This document shows, one piece after another, positions 36,579 to 45,651 of a stretch of DNA of 64,000 bases. Every line of letters starts with the position of its first letter. The stretch's first letter is position 1. Below the pieces are notes generated by a model. It saw only the letters and a list, made by a program, of their open reading frames with translations. It was not told the origin of the DNA and did no database searches. The position numbers and the translations under genes are program-made. Source of the DNA: Vibrio hepatarius (GTDB taxonomy: Bacteria > Pseudomonadota > Gammaproteobacteria > Enterobacterales > Vibrionaceae); contig NZ_JAATOO010000003.1 of NCBI RefSeq assembly GCF_011806575.1, forward strand, positions 62,001 to 126,000, written 5' to 3'.

Positions 36579-36674
36579 ATGAAAACGATTTGCTTTGCTC
36601 ATCAAGAGCACTTTTTCACATGCCCTGCCCATCTTGTAATTACGGCACTAACAGGAGGCAGTTATGACGTATAA
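36579..36674 (+). CDS. Possible 31-residue leader peptide upstream of the EamA transporter
   Basis: ATG at 36579 is preceded by ATAGGAAAACCACC, a good ribosome site. The peptide has the spaced residues C5-x2-H8-x2-H11-x3-C15-x2-H18 and its stop lies 8-10 bases inside the transporter gene, so the two overlap by 11 bp. This looks like translational coupling or an attenuating leader. Small size means it could also be chance. Confidence 0.5.
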   Translation: MKTICFAHQEHFFTCPAHLVITALTGGSYDV

Positions 36675-37617
36675 ACACCTACCTGCTATCTTGTTCGTTT
36701 CAGTGTGCTTGATTTGGGGCACCACCTGGTTCGCGATGGAAGTTGCGGTGCAAACCATCCCACCAATATTTGCCACTGGATTGCGCTTTTTTATTGCCGC
36801 ACCTTTGTTGGTGATACTCGCGAAACACTTCAAACAGCCATTATTGTTCCCGAAGCGGAAAAGGCACTGGATGTTCATCGTCGCAATCTTTTACTTTGCG
36901 ATCCCATTTACGCTGATGATTTTTGGTGAGCAGTACATCTCATCAGGGTTGGCTTCGATCATCTTTGCCAACATGCCCATCGCGGTCATGATCACGTCGA
37001 GTTTGTTTCTCGGTTTGAGGCTGCGTAAGTTGCAAATGTTTGGGCTTTTCATCGCAGTACTTAGCTTGATACTGATCCTTGCTACAGAAATGAGTCTAGG
37101 CGGGAATGATTACTTATTAGGTTTTATTGCTTTAGGCGGCGCGGTTGCGATTCACGCCGTGATGTACGTGTGTGTCGAGAAATACTGTAAAGGCATTTCC
37201 GTGCTCAGCTACAACGCATTGCCTAGTTTTATTGCCTCGGTAATGTTGTTTGTAACGTCACTAGCGGTTGAGCAACCGGATGTTAGTCAGTTCTCGATGG
37301 ACTCGATGACGGCGGTTATATACCTCGGCTTGTTTGCCAGCGTGGGTGGCATCGTCGCCTACTTTAAACTTGGCCAAGTCTCAACGCCGTTTACCGCATC
37401 GATTTGCTTTCTGTTCTTCCCGCTGATTGCGTTAAGCATTTCAACTTGGATTGCAGGCAGCAGCTTCTCATCAGTTTCATTGGCGCTCTTAGTACCATTA
37501 TTGGGTGGTATCTTCGTTACCAAAGCAGAGCCGGAGTTTTGGGCGCGATTTCGATTCGGGCCAAAAGCATCAGAACAGAGTTTGTGTGAGCGTTGTATAA
37601 AAGAATTGAACGCATAA
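36664..37617 (+). CDS. EamA/DMT-family inner-membrane exporter
   Basis: 317 residues with ten predicted hydrophobic spans and the two EamA repeats; the opening LIWGTTWFAMEVAVQTIPPIFATGLRF is characteristic. AGGAGGCAGTT precedes the ATG. The C-terminus (LCERCIKELNA) is cytoplasmic and carries CxxC. Family members export amino acids or other metabolites; substrate unknown. It is followed by a terminator. Confidence 0.9.
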   Translation: MTYKHLPAILFVSVCLIWGTTWFAMEVAVQTIPPIFATGLRFFIAAPLLVILAKHFKQPLLFPKRKRHWMFIVAIFYFAIPFTLMIFGEQYISSGLASIIFANMPIAVMITSSLFLGLRLRKLQMFGLFIAVLSLILILATEMSLGGNDYLLGFIALGGAVAIHAVMYVCVEKYCKGISVLSYNALPSFIASVMLFVTSLAVEQPDVSQFSMDSMTAVIYLGLFASVGGIVAYFKLGQVSTPFTASICFLFFPLIALSISTWIAGSSFSSVSLALLVPLLGGIFVTKAEPEFWARFRFGPKASEQSLCERCIKELNA

Positions 37618-37650
37618 AACGCACTCAACAACTAAATAAAAAGTAAGTAA

Positions 37651-37674
37651 AAAGCCCCAAATTCTGGGGGCTTT
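37651..37674 (+). terminator. Terminator after the EamA gene
   Basis: AAAGCCCC (37651-37658) pairs with GGGGCTTT (37667-37674) around an eight-base loop; the following T-run is short. Confidence 0.65.
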
Positions 37675-37744
37675 AAATCATATAAAATAGTAACGCTAAA
37701 CTGATACCTCAGCACATTCGTATCCAGCTCCAATAGAGCCTCTG

Positions 37745-38353
37745 TTATCTCAATACGTTCCACGCTTCGCAGAGGATTCTAAAACGTTCGCTGTTGCCGT
37801 TCTCTCGATCAGGGTGCCATTTAAGCGCCAATTTTCGCCATGTTTTACGGATTTCTTGCGCGCTGGCATCATGTGGTAGGTCGAAGAGTTTTAACGCCTT
37901 AGCGCGGTCGAGGTCTAACGCGCTGGTGCTACCTACAAACTCTCGGTATCTCGTCCAGAATTCATTGAGCAGACGTTTTACTTCGCCTTCTTCCGCTTCA
38001 TAGTTGTGCCAGTCAAGATAGTATTCGCGCAGAGGATCGTCGATGTCGATCGCTTGTCCAGCAGCCACATAATGAGACAACAAGGCAATTTCCATCGCTT
38101 GAACTTGCACCCAATGGTCAGGATAGAGCGTCTCTTGCAGCTGATAGAGCGCATTCATGATCAAGAAGTTGCGTTTGAACAGGTCTTTGTCTGGACTGGC
38201 ATCAAGAATCGGCATCAGGCCAAGATCATTCAAATGCGCGGCAAGCGTATGTACCTTCCAATCCGATGGCTTTTTACGTAGTACTTCTAAAATCGGCCAC
38301 AGTAATGGGTTTTCCATGTACTGTTGAAACTGCGCCCTAACCTCTTGATTCAC
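37745..38353 (-). CDS. DnaJ-related protein with C-terminal J domain
   Basis: About 202 residues. The N-terminal region NPLLWPILEVLRKKPSDWKVHTLAAHL is the DNAJ-related domain, and the J domain is at the C-terminus (about 145-202) with KLFDLPHDASAQEIRKTWRKLALKWHPDRE, including HPD. So it can stimulate an Hsp70. The GTG at 38353 follows GAAGG; the frame stays open to a TTG at 38377, and ATG 38317 is possible. Confidence 0.85.
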   Translation of the reverse strand: MNQEVRAQFQQYMENPLLWPILEVLRKKPSDWKVHTLAAHLNDLGLMPILDASPDKDLFKRNFLIMNALYQLQETLYPDHWVQVQAMEIALLSHYVAAGQAIDIDDPLREYYLDWHNYEAEEGEVKRLLNEFWTRYREFVGSTSALDLDRAKALKLFDLPHDASAQEIRKTWRKLALKWHPDRENGNSERFRILCEAWNVLR

Positions 38354-38431
38354 TCTGCCTTCTACCCTCTTATGCAACTTGTTTATAAAACGTTAAAAAT
38401 CGGACTTTGTCGAGTGAGTATTGGTTTTTTA

Positions 38432-38460
38432 TATTAAAAAAGCCAGCGAGCGCTGGCTTT
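38432..38460 (-). terminator. Terminator after the 2OG-Fe(II) oxygenase gene
   Basis: AGCCAGCG (38441-38448) pairs with CGCTGGCT (38451-38458); reading on the minus strand a T-run follows. Confidence 0.82.
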
Positions 38461-38482
38461 CTTGAACAAAGTTAACGTTAGT

Positions 38483-39322
38483 TTAGATAACGCCAAGTTC
38501 GCGTAGACGTTCCATTAGGTAGCTGTCTGCTGTGTAACGCTCTGACAATACCACCTCTGGTTTCGGGTGTAGGAACAGTGGCAGAGAAATACGAGAGTGC
38601 TCCTGACGTCCGCCCGTTGGGTTAATCACGCGGTGGGTTGTTGATGGGAAGTAACCACCTGACGCTTCTTGTAGCATGTCACCAATGTTGATGATTAGGT
38701 TGCCAAAGTCACAAGGCACATCAATCCAGTTGCCATCTTTGGCCATTACTTGAAGACCAGGCTCATTGGCTGCTGGCAAAACCGTTAGCAAGTTGATATC
38801 TTCGTGTGCTGCCGCTCGGATCGCACCCGGCTCTTCTTCACCCGTCATTGGTGGGTAGTGAAGAATTCGCAGCAATGTCTTTTGGCTACCATTGATCATT
38901 TCAGATAGCGCCACTGAAAACTTCTCTTGAACTTCTTTCGGCGCGTGAGCTTCAACCCAACCTAACAGCTCTTGAGCGAACGCGTTAGCGCGCTCATAGT
39001 AATCTAGGATTTGCTCTTTTAGCTCTTCAGGGATTTGGCCCCAAGGGTAAACGTGGAAGTACTCTTTAATGTCTTTAACAGTGTGACCTTTCGCTACTTC
39101 AGAGACAGAAGGCGGGAAGTAACCATCTTGAGTTTCAACGTTAAAGGTGAATTCGTTTTTACGCTCAGAGGTAAAAAACTTGTACCAGTTTTCGTAAATT
39201 GACTCGACAAGCTCTTTAGGGATTGGGTGATTTTTAAGAACACCAAAACCCGTTTCGCGAAGCGATGTAACAAATTTTTCAGCAGCGTCCTCTGCAAGAT
39301 AATCCACAGTTTCCAGTTTCAT
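38483..39322 (-). CDS. Isopenicillin-N-synthase-like Fe(II)/2-oxoglutarate oxygenase
   Basis: 279 residues. N-terminal DIOX_N-like region (FVTSLRETGFGVLKNHPIP). The double-stranded beta-helix core has the iron triad H-x-D in AAHEDINLLT and the distal His in TTHRVINP, and the 2-oxoglutarate-binding R-x-S in SRISLPLF. It probably hydroxylates a small molecule; the substrate is unknown. Single gene with its own terminator. Confidence 0.9.
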   Translation of the reverse strand: MKLETVDYLAEDAAEKFVTSLRETGFGVLKNHPIPKELVESIYENWYKFFTSERKNEFTFNVETQDGYFPPSVSEVAKGHTVKDIKEYFHVYPWGQIPEELKEQILDYYERANAFAQELLGWVEAHAPKEVQEKFSVALSEMINGSQKTLLRILHYPPMTGEEEPGAIRAAAHEDINLLTVLPAANEPGLQVMAKDGNWIDVPCDFGNLIINIGDMLQEASGGYFPSTTHRVINPTGGRQEHSRISLPLFLHPKPEVVLSERYTADSYLMERLRELGVI

Positions 39323-39549
39323 GACTTTTACTTTTCGTTATTGCTATTAGAGTCGCGATTCTATGTGTGAAGTATAGGTAAATCAAACTTTGATGAAATG
39401 CTGCGATTAGTTTGTTGTTTTAATGTGCACCTGAGAGATTTTCCAACACATTTTGTTAATCATGGAGTTTCTTAGCCCAAAAATTGCAATTGAACGGCGT
39501 TTTATTCAATGGCATGATAGCCACTCACCCGCTATTAAAAAGGTTTTAT

Positions 39550-40161
39550 ATGCCGTCAAACAAATCCCCTGTTCTTTACTGGCTCACTGCGCTCTATTCG
39601 ATTGTATTTATCTTTTCAGCAATCGAGCCTTCATCTAGAGCGGTGTGGATAGCAGAGATTATCCCAGCAGTTGGCGTACTCGCGGTTATTTGGTGGGTAT
39701 CGCGCTCTTATCGCTTCTCCAATACTGCGTATGTATTGATGTTTGTTTGGTTGGTTCTGCACACCATAGGTTCTAAATACACCTTCGCAGAAGTGCCGTT
39801 CGACTGGTTTAATCAATTGATTGGATCCGAACGAAATCAATTTGACCGAGTAGCACATTACTCTATTGGACTTTATGCCTACCCAATTGCGGAGTACTTA
39901 ATTAGAAAGAATCTGGTGAGTGCCGGGATTGCGATATTCTTTGCGCTGTTTGCGATCATGTCGCTTGCGGCTGGTTACGAGATCATTGAATGGTGGTATG
40001 CCGCCCTCGCCGGTGGTGACGAAGGCATTGCATTTTTAGGTTCACAGGGTGACGTGTGGGACGCGCAAAAAGATATGATGATGGATACGCTGGGCGCGTT
40101 AACGTCACTAGTGTTACTGGTTATTCAGCAGCGTGTGTTTTCTTCAATCCAAGATAAGTAA
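39550..40161 (+). CDS. yjdF: YjdF-like inner-membrane protein (DUF2238)
   Basis: 203 residues from ATG 39550, where AAAGG lies six bases upstream; an upstream frame to 39484 is less likely. About six membrane spans. Family motifs HTIGSKYTFAEVPFDWF, NQFDRVAHYSIGLYAYPIAEYL, and the C-terminal YEIIEWW and QGDVWDAQKDMMMDTLGA are clear. Function unknown in the family. Its last 37 bp overlap convergent cutA. Confidence 0.88.
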   Translation: MPSNKSPVLYWLTALYSIVFIFSAIEPSSRAVWIAEIIPAVGVLAVIWWVSRSYRFSNTAYVLMFVWLVLHTIGSKYTFAEVPFDWFNQLIGSERNQFDRVAHYSIGLYAYPIAEYLIRKNLVSAGIAIFFALFAIMSLAAGYEIIEWWYAALAGGDEGIAFLGSQGDVWDAQKDMMMDTLGALTSLVLLVIQQRVFSSIQDK

Positions 40162-40445
40162 GGGTTGAAGCCTTCTGTAAACGGAATTTGAACAACTTGT
40201 GGAGTCTCATACTCATGATGCTCCACAATCACCTGCTCTAGTTCTGCATAACACGCTTTCTTGGTCTTCATGATAAGCAGTGTTTCATCATCGCAGCACA
40301 CTTCACCTTTCCATACGTAATGGCTTTGAATTGGCATCGTCTGAATGCAAGCAGCCAGTCCCTTATTTAACACTGCCTCTATGATTTGCTTGGTGTTGGC
40401 TGCGTTATTGGTTGTGGTCAGCGTAATACAAAATTGTCCACTCAT
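40125..40445 (-). CDS. cutA: Divalent-cation tolerance protein CutA
   Basis: 106 residues of the CutA1 trimer fold: NNAANTKQIIEAVLNKGLAACIQTMPIQSHYVWKGEV, then MKTKKACYAELEQVIVEHHEYETPQVVQIPFTEGFNPYLSWI. Linked to copper and metal tolerance, though its mechanism is unsettled. The 3' end overlaps convergent yjdF. It lies 13 bp downstream of helD on the same strand, so they are likely co-transcribed. Confidence 0.95.
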   Translation of the reverse strand: MSGQFCITLTTTNNAANTKQIIEAVLNKGLAACIQTMPIQSHYVWKGEVCCDDETLLIMKTKKACYAELEQVIVEHHEYETPQVVQIPFTEGFNPYLSWIEENTRC

Positions 40446-40458
40446 GTTGTTCTAATCC

Positions 40459-42525
40459 TTACTTCTGAACCGTCACTGGGTAGTCTTGTTCGGTCAATTC
40501 TTTGATAAAGCTCGAACCCGCCCCTTTGTAGGTGATCCACACTTTTTTCTTCGCTCGTGTCATGGCGACATAAAACAGCCTGCGCTCTTCTGCGTGCGGG
40601 TAGCTATCGCCCGACTGAGTCAGAACATTGTCTAAATGCAGCGTCTTCACCCGCGCTGGGAACTGTCCCTCATCTACCGATAAGATAATCACAAAGTCGG
40701 CTTCTTTGCCTTTACTCGCGTGACACGTCATAAACTCAATCGATAATAAACCAAAGCGTTTCTGCCAATCGGAAAGTAATTCCGGCTTGTGGTAGTGGTT
40801 GCGCCCAAGCAGCAGCACAGACATGGTGCTTTTTGCTTTGCGGTTAAGATCGTCAAGGATCTTTTCTACATTAGCACTTGGTGCCAGCGTGACCGCTTTG
40901 GCTTTTTGCTCTTTATGACTCTGAAGCGTTTTCTCGATCTGCGCTGGGTTTTGCTGCACAAATCGGTTAGCCACTTCACCAATTTGATTGTTGAAGCGAT
41001 ACGTCGTATCAAGGTTGTGTACCGTCGAACGCGGGAAACGTTCGGTGAATCCTGTAGTGAGGTCAACATCAGAACCCGCGAACTCATAAATGGATTGCCA
41101 ATCATCACCAACGGCAAACAACACACAAGATTGGTGCTCACTTTGCTGACATAGCGCTTCAATCAACGCTAAACGTTGCGGTGAAATGTCCTGATACTCG
41201 TCAATCATGACGTATTTCCAAGGCGCGCGGAACTTGCGTTTTTCGACCAGTTTCGTCGCCTGAGTGATCATCATATTGAAGTCGATATGCCCTTCGTTTT
41301 TGAGCATTTCTTGCCACGCGGTGTAACACGGCCAAGCAAGCGAAAGTTCACTGTTGAGGCGTGTATATTCTTCGTGGTCCACCAGCTGTTGCTGAATCTC
41401 TTTTTTGCTCGGTCCCATCGCAGACAACTGCGCCAACTGTTTTGCCAACCAAGCGATCAGTTTCGGGTTTTCAACGTGGCTACCAAGCTCGTCATCACCA
41501 GCAAGATACGCGATTGGCCATTTTTGTAGATGCTTTTGCCAACGTTTGAAGTTGGTTGGTGTCATCCAGTGTTTTTTCAGCCAGTCGATACACCACGCGT
41601 TACGCAAGTTGTCGTCCACAGCAAGGGGCGAGATCACCACGTCTTTATCGTCAACTTGATTAAGGATCATCAAACCAAGTTGATGGAAAGTGTTTACTTT
41701 AACGTTCTCTGCGCTTAAACCAATCTTGTCATCCAGACGCAGTTTCATCTCTTTCGCGGCATCTTTACCAAATGCCAGCATTAGGATCTCTTCCGCTTGT
41801 GCCAAATGACTCTGTAGCAAATAAGCGACGCGCGCAGTCAATACGCTGGTTTTGCCAGAGCCCGCGCCAGCAAGCACCAAGTTGTTATCGTCATTCAATA
41901 ACACGGCTTGTTGCTGAGTCAGGTTAAGAGGCGATGATTCAATACGCGAGAACAGCACTTTCCAGTTCTCAAGCTCTGTCACCATCCAGTCTTCATTACG
42001 CTGTGCAAGTTTGGCATCGGTTTCGACAATCCACGGCATTAACTCTTGCATGCGCTCTGGCATTCGAAGTTGTGCATCTTCCAAATCCATTTCCATTTTT
42101 TGGAAGTCTTGTTCAAGCTCAACTAACCAGCTTTCTACTTTGGAGTGAGTTAAGAATGCAGGTTGACGAATAAAGCCCTGTACGGTGGATTCCCACTTCG
42201 GCAGATACTGATTTAACTGCTCGCACTGATGGTGGTGCCACTTTTGATAACTGACGATGGCATGGCGGGCGAAATCACGACATTTTTCCCAATCTAATCC
42301 TTGAACAAGCCATGACTGTTCTTTTCCATTTTCCGTATGTGCATAAAACTGTAGTCCGCCCCAGAATAGTCCCCTTCTGAGCTTGATCTTTCCGCTCCAT
42401 ACATTGAAAGGGATGCGCTCTTCACTTCGGTCAGAGCTTAATATGAGAAAATCTGGTTCAAGCGAAACTTGATGGTATTCGTTTTGGATAAAAAACTGTG
42501 CAGTCTTGTTTGCGATTAGCTGCAT
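40459..42525 (-). CDS. helD: DNA helicase IV HelD
   Basis: About 688 residues, superfamily 1 UvrD/Rep type. Motifs: Walker A AGAGSGKTS, LAFGKDAAKEM, DEYQDISPQR (motif II), VGDDWQSIYEFAG (III), LDTTYRFN (IV), TCHASKGKEAD (V) and LFYVAMTRAKKKVW (VI). The N-terminal region lines up residue for residue in length with E. coli HelD when the ATG at 42525 is used; an upstream ATG at 42561 is in frame. It unwinds DNA in the 3' to 5' direction in recombinational repair. helD beside yccS also occurs in E. coli. Confidence 0.95.
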   Translation of the reverse strand: MQLIANKTAQFFIQNEYHQVSLEPDFLILSSDRSEERIPFNVWSGKIKLRRGLFWGGLQFYAHTENGKEQSWLVQGLDWEKCRDFARHAIVSYQKWHHHQCEQLNQYLPKWESTVQGFIRQPAFLTHSKVESWLVELEQDFQKMEMDLEDAQLRMPERMQELMPWIVETDAKLAQRNEDWMVTELENWKVLFSRIESSPLNLTQQQAVLLNDDNNLVLAGAGSGKTSVLTARVAYLLQSHLAQAEEILMLAFGKDAAKEMKLRLDDKIGLSAENVKVNTFHQLGLMILNQVDDKDVVISPLAVDDNLRNAWCIDWLKKHWMTPTNFKRWQKHLQKWPIAYLAGDDELGSHVENPKLIAWLAKQLAQLSAMGPSKKEIQQQLVDHEEYTRLNSELSLAWPCYTAWQEMLKNEGHIDFNMMITQATKLVEKRKFRAPWKYVMIDEYQDISPQRLALIEALCQQSEHQSCVLFAVGDDWQSIYEFAGSDVDLTTGFTERFPRSTVHNLDTTYRFNNQIGEVANRFVQQNPAQIEKTLQSHKEQKAKAVTLAPSANVEKILDDLNRKAKSTMSVLLLGRNHYHKPELLSDWQKRFGLLSIEFMTCHASKGKEADFVIILSVDEGQFPARVKTLHLDNVLTQSGDSYPHAEERRLFYVAMTRAKKKVWITYKGAGSSFIKELTEQDYPVTVQK

Positions 42526-42724
42526 TCTTGTAATGTCCTTGGAATTCGTGGCCGTTATCATAACTCAACACAAAACGAGTTTGAAAAAATCATGTCAATA
42601 TCCGCCAACAAGTTCACGCTGTATATTGATTAATCAAATGAACTTGTTTCTTTATTTTCATCAGAAGTTTACCATTGACTATCTATTAGAATGGTCGTTA
42701 CCCAAAACAGAAAGTTGAAATCAC

Positions 42725-44887
42725 GTGCAATTTCTCAGTCAGTTACGCCTTTATTGGGCCAACAAAACCATTAACTACAGTCTGCTGATCCTCGTCACCT
42801 TACTTGGTGTCGTTATTCCCGCTTGGTACTACGAACTTAACTCTCTGATCATTCCTTTAATTCTCGGCGTTATTGCCGCTGCACTTGCTGAAAGTGATGA
42901 CAAATTTACCGGCAGGCTTAAGTCCGTCACCTTAACGCTGATTTGTTTCGCCGTGGCGACCTTTTCCATTGAGGCGCTGTTTAACTCACCAATTTTCTTT
43001 GCCATCGGCCTGTTCACATCCACATTTGGATTTATCATGCTTGGTGCAGTTGGACCTCGATATGCCAGTATCGCGTTTGGTTCACTACTGATCGCGATTT
43101 ACACCATGCTTGGTGCGCACGAAAGCACTAATTTATGGCTACAACCGGTATTGTTGCTCACTGGCGCTGCTTGGTATTTTTTGATGTCGATGATTTGGTC
43201 GGCGTTTTGGCCGATGCAACCCGTACAACAAAGCTTGGCGAATGTTTTCTTACAGCTTGCTAACTATCTAGATACCAAGAGTCAGTTGTTCCACCCAGTA
43301 ACGAACTTAGTACCACAGCCGCACAGGATAGAAGAGGCGCGCCTCAACGCAGCAACCGTTACGGCGCTAAACCAATGTAAAGCGACATTACTAAGCCGTT
43401 CTAAACGTGGACACGTCGACGGCGCGAGTGACCGATTCTTAAATACGTACTTTCTCGCACAAGATATTCACGAGCGTATTAGCTCCAGTCACTATCGCTA
43501 TCAAGAGTTAGCAGAGCATTTTGGTCACTATGACATTCTATTCCGCTTTAAATACCTGCTTGAGACGCAAGCTAAAGCGTGTCGTGAGATAGCCAATTCA
43601 ATTCGCTTGGGTAAAGAGTATCAACACGCGGGTGATTCTATTCTTGCGCTAGACGAGCTAGTGAACTCGCTGAGCTATCTACAAAGCCAGGAAAATCCAC
43701 AGTGGCGCTCACTACTGAATCAACTTAACTACCTGTTCAATAACCTTTCAACGGTCGAAAAACAGCTCAGCAACGTTAATAACCCTGATGCCAACAGACT
43801 TGAAGAAGGCGTACTAGATGATACCGAAGCGCACACATTAAAAGCGATGTGGCACCGTATCCGCTCTAACTTTGATAAACGTTCAATGCTGTTCAGACAT
43901 GCGATCAGAATGTCGGTTGCACTCACTCTGGGTTACGGGATCATTCAATTTTTCGATATTGAGCGCGGATACTGGATATTGTTGACCACCCTATTTGTCT
44001 GTCAGCCAAACTACAGTGCCACACGGCAGAAACTGGTGTCGCGGATAATAGGTACATTGGCGGGCTTGTTAGGCGGCGTGTTCTTGTTAACGCTGTTCCC
44101 AACCGAAGAAAGCCAGTTGTTCTTTATCGTCGTGTCGGGCGTATTCTTCTTTGCCTTCAGGCAAGGCAACTACAGCTACGCAACCGGGTTTATCACGCTG
44201 CTGGTGCTGTTCTGCTTTAACCAACTCGGTGAAGGCTACGCAGTAGTGTTGCCACGTTTGGCGGATACTTTGATCGGCTGCGCTTTAGCGGTATCAGCGG
44301 TTGTTCTTATCTTCCCAGACTGGCAATCCCGTCGTTTACACAAAGTGATGGCTGATGCGATTCTGGCGAACAAGAATTATCTGGCGCAGATCATCGGGCA
44401 ATATCGAATCGGTAAAAAAGACAACTTGTCTTACCGAATTGCCCGCCGCGATGCACACAACCAAGATGCAAACTTGACCAATGCTGTCAGCTCAATGCTG
44501 GCGGAGCCAGGGAAATATCGCTCGGCAACCGATGAGAGCTTTCGCTTTCTGACGCTCAGCCATGCATTACTCAGCTACATCTCTGCGTTAGGTGCGCACA
44601 GAACCCGTATCGATAATGAAGATACCCACCAACTGGTGTTGGACGCACACCGAGCGATCCACAAACATTTGGAAGTGCTGTTTAACCAACTCAACGACCA
44701 TTGCGAAAACTGCGATACATCGGAAATTGACGACCCACACCTAGAAGCGCGACTATCAGAATGGCGTGAAGAGGACGAGAATTCAGTACGCATGGTGTTG
44801 CAACAACTCTATCTGATTTATCGCATGCTGCCCGAATTGCATTCACTCGCCAATAAGTTTGCGGCACGAATCACTAACCACTCATAA
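42725..44887 (+). CDS. yccS: YccS/YhfK-family inner-membrane transporter-like protein
   Basis: 720 residues, GTG start. Two hydrophobic blocks (about 17-155 and 395-520) separated by a soluble helical region, plus a C-terminal soluble domain; this duplicated layout with GYWILLTTLFVCQPNYSATRQK is the YccS/FUSC family. Function is unsettled; relatives such as AaeB export aromatic acids. Divergent from helD, as in E. coli. Confidence 0.92.
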   Translation: MQFLSQLRLYWANKTINYSLLILVTLLGVVIPAWYYELNSLIIPLILGVIAAALAESDDKFTGRLKSVTLTLICFAVATFSIEALFNSPIFFAIGLFTSTFGFIMLGAVGPRYASIAFGSLLIAIYTMLGAHESTNLWLQPVLLLTGAAWYFLMSMIWSAFWPMQPVQQSLANVFLQLANYLDTKSQLFHPVTNLVPQPHRIEEARLNAATVTALNQCKATLLSRSKRGHVDGASDRFLNTYFLAQDIHERISSSHYRYQELAEHFGHYDILFRFKYLLETQAKACREIANSIRLGKEYQHAGDSILALDELVNSLSYLQSQENPQWRSLLNQLNYLFNNLSTVEKQLSNVNNPDANRLEEGVLDDTEAHTLKAMWHRIRSNFDKRSMLFRHAIRMSVALTLGYGIIQFFDIERGYWILLTTLFVCQPNYSATRQKLVSRIIGTLAGLLGGVFLLTLFPTEESQLFFIVVSGVFFFAFRQGNYSYATGFITLLVLFCFNQLGEGYAVVLPRLADTLIGCALAVSAVVLIFPDWQSRRLHKVMADAILANKNYLAQIIGQYRIGKKDNLSYRIARRDAHNQDANLTNAVSSMLAEPGKYRSATDESFRFLTLSHALLSYISALGAHRTRIDNEDTHQLVLDAHRAIHKHLEVLFNQLNDHCENCDTSEIDDPHLEARLSEWREEDENSVRMVLQQLYLIYRMLPELHSLANKFAARITNHS

Positions 44888-45018
44888 GCAACTCTGTTAG
44901 AGGGAGGCCACATAAGGCTTCCCTTGCTTATCTTTAAAAATACCCTGACAAAACTCGGACATTAATTAACCAATCAGACGTAAGCTTAATCCTACATAAG
45001 TAAGAAAAGGTAATGGAG

Positions 45019-45228
45019 ATGAGAACTAGCATCTTTCATACGTCAGGAAAGCGCACACGAAACATTCACAACCAGTTGTCTTTTGACATGGTTCGTGAGC
45101 AAGTAAAAGCCCTAACCCCTCAACAGCTTCGCCAACTGCGTGGTGACATAGATAACAAACTCGAGCGCGAAAATAACGTCGTGATTACCGACGAAGAAGC
45201 GCAATTGATTTCTAGCTTATTTTCTTAA
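45019..45228 (+). CDS. Small conserved Vibrio-type protein, function unknown
   Basis: 69 residues from the ATG at 45019, eight bases after AAAAGG; a nearer ATG at 45013 is only two bases from that site. A basic N-terminus is followed by two charged helices (SFDMVREQVKALTPQQLRQLRGDIDNKL, TDEEAQLISSLF). Soluble, possibly a small regulatory or DNA-associated protein. Confidence 0.7.
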   Translation: MRTSIFHTSGKRTRNIHNQLSFDMVREQVKALTPQQLRQLRGDIDNKLERENNVVITDEEAQLISSLFS

Positions 45229-45283
45229 TGAACTTGAAAAAGCAGTGGTACATCATAAGCTATAAGTATCAAAGGAGAGAGTT

Positions 45284-45559
45284 ATGTCAGTGTCAGCCGT
45301 TCAACCTAGCTACCAGTTGCTAGAACAGTCATCAAAGATGGCTCACGAAGCTGCGCTCGAAATTAATACTCGTTCCCAAATGCCGATAGATAAAGCATCC
45401 TCACTCGATTTCAACAAAGTTGAATTTAAGGCACCTAATGTTTCTGATATCGAGCCCTTAATTAAACTCAATCAAGCTAGCCAATACAGCCGCATCGGTA
45501 CTAACGTGCTGCAACGCGACCAAGATATGATCGGTTCGTTGCTCGACATTCATATATAA
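45284..45559 (+). CDS. Small hypothetical protein
   Basis: 91 residues, soluble, no signal or membrane span, with an excellent AAAGGAGAGAG ribosome site. It lies 55 bp after the previous small gene on the same strand, so they may be co-transcribed. Helical segments rich in Gln/Asn/Ser; the C-terminus QASQYSRIGTNVLQRDQDMIGSLLDI resembles a flagellar hook/rod-type helix, too short to call. Confidence 0.68.
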   Translation: MSVSAVQPSYQLLEQSSKMAHEAALEINTRSQMPIDKASSLDFNKVEFKAPNVSDIEPLIKLNQASQYSRIGTNVLQRDQDMIGSLLDIHI

Positions 45560-45651
45560 CCCTCACTAAGTTGTAGCAAACTATAAACAGCTATTGTTAT
45601 CCTCAGCCGAGCCGTTAGAATCCTCCGATAACTTTTTGCATCATTTTCGCT

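Noticed and set aside
44899..44925. Possible terminator after yccS (GGGAGGC/GCTTCCC)
   Set aside because: Stem needs a G-T pair and no T-run follows; too weak to list.
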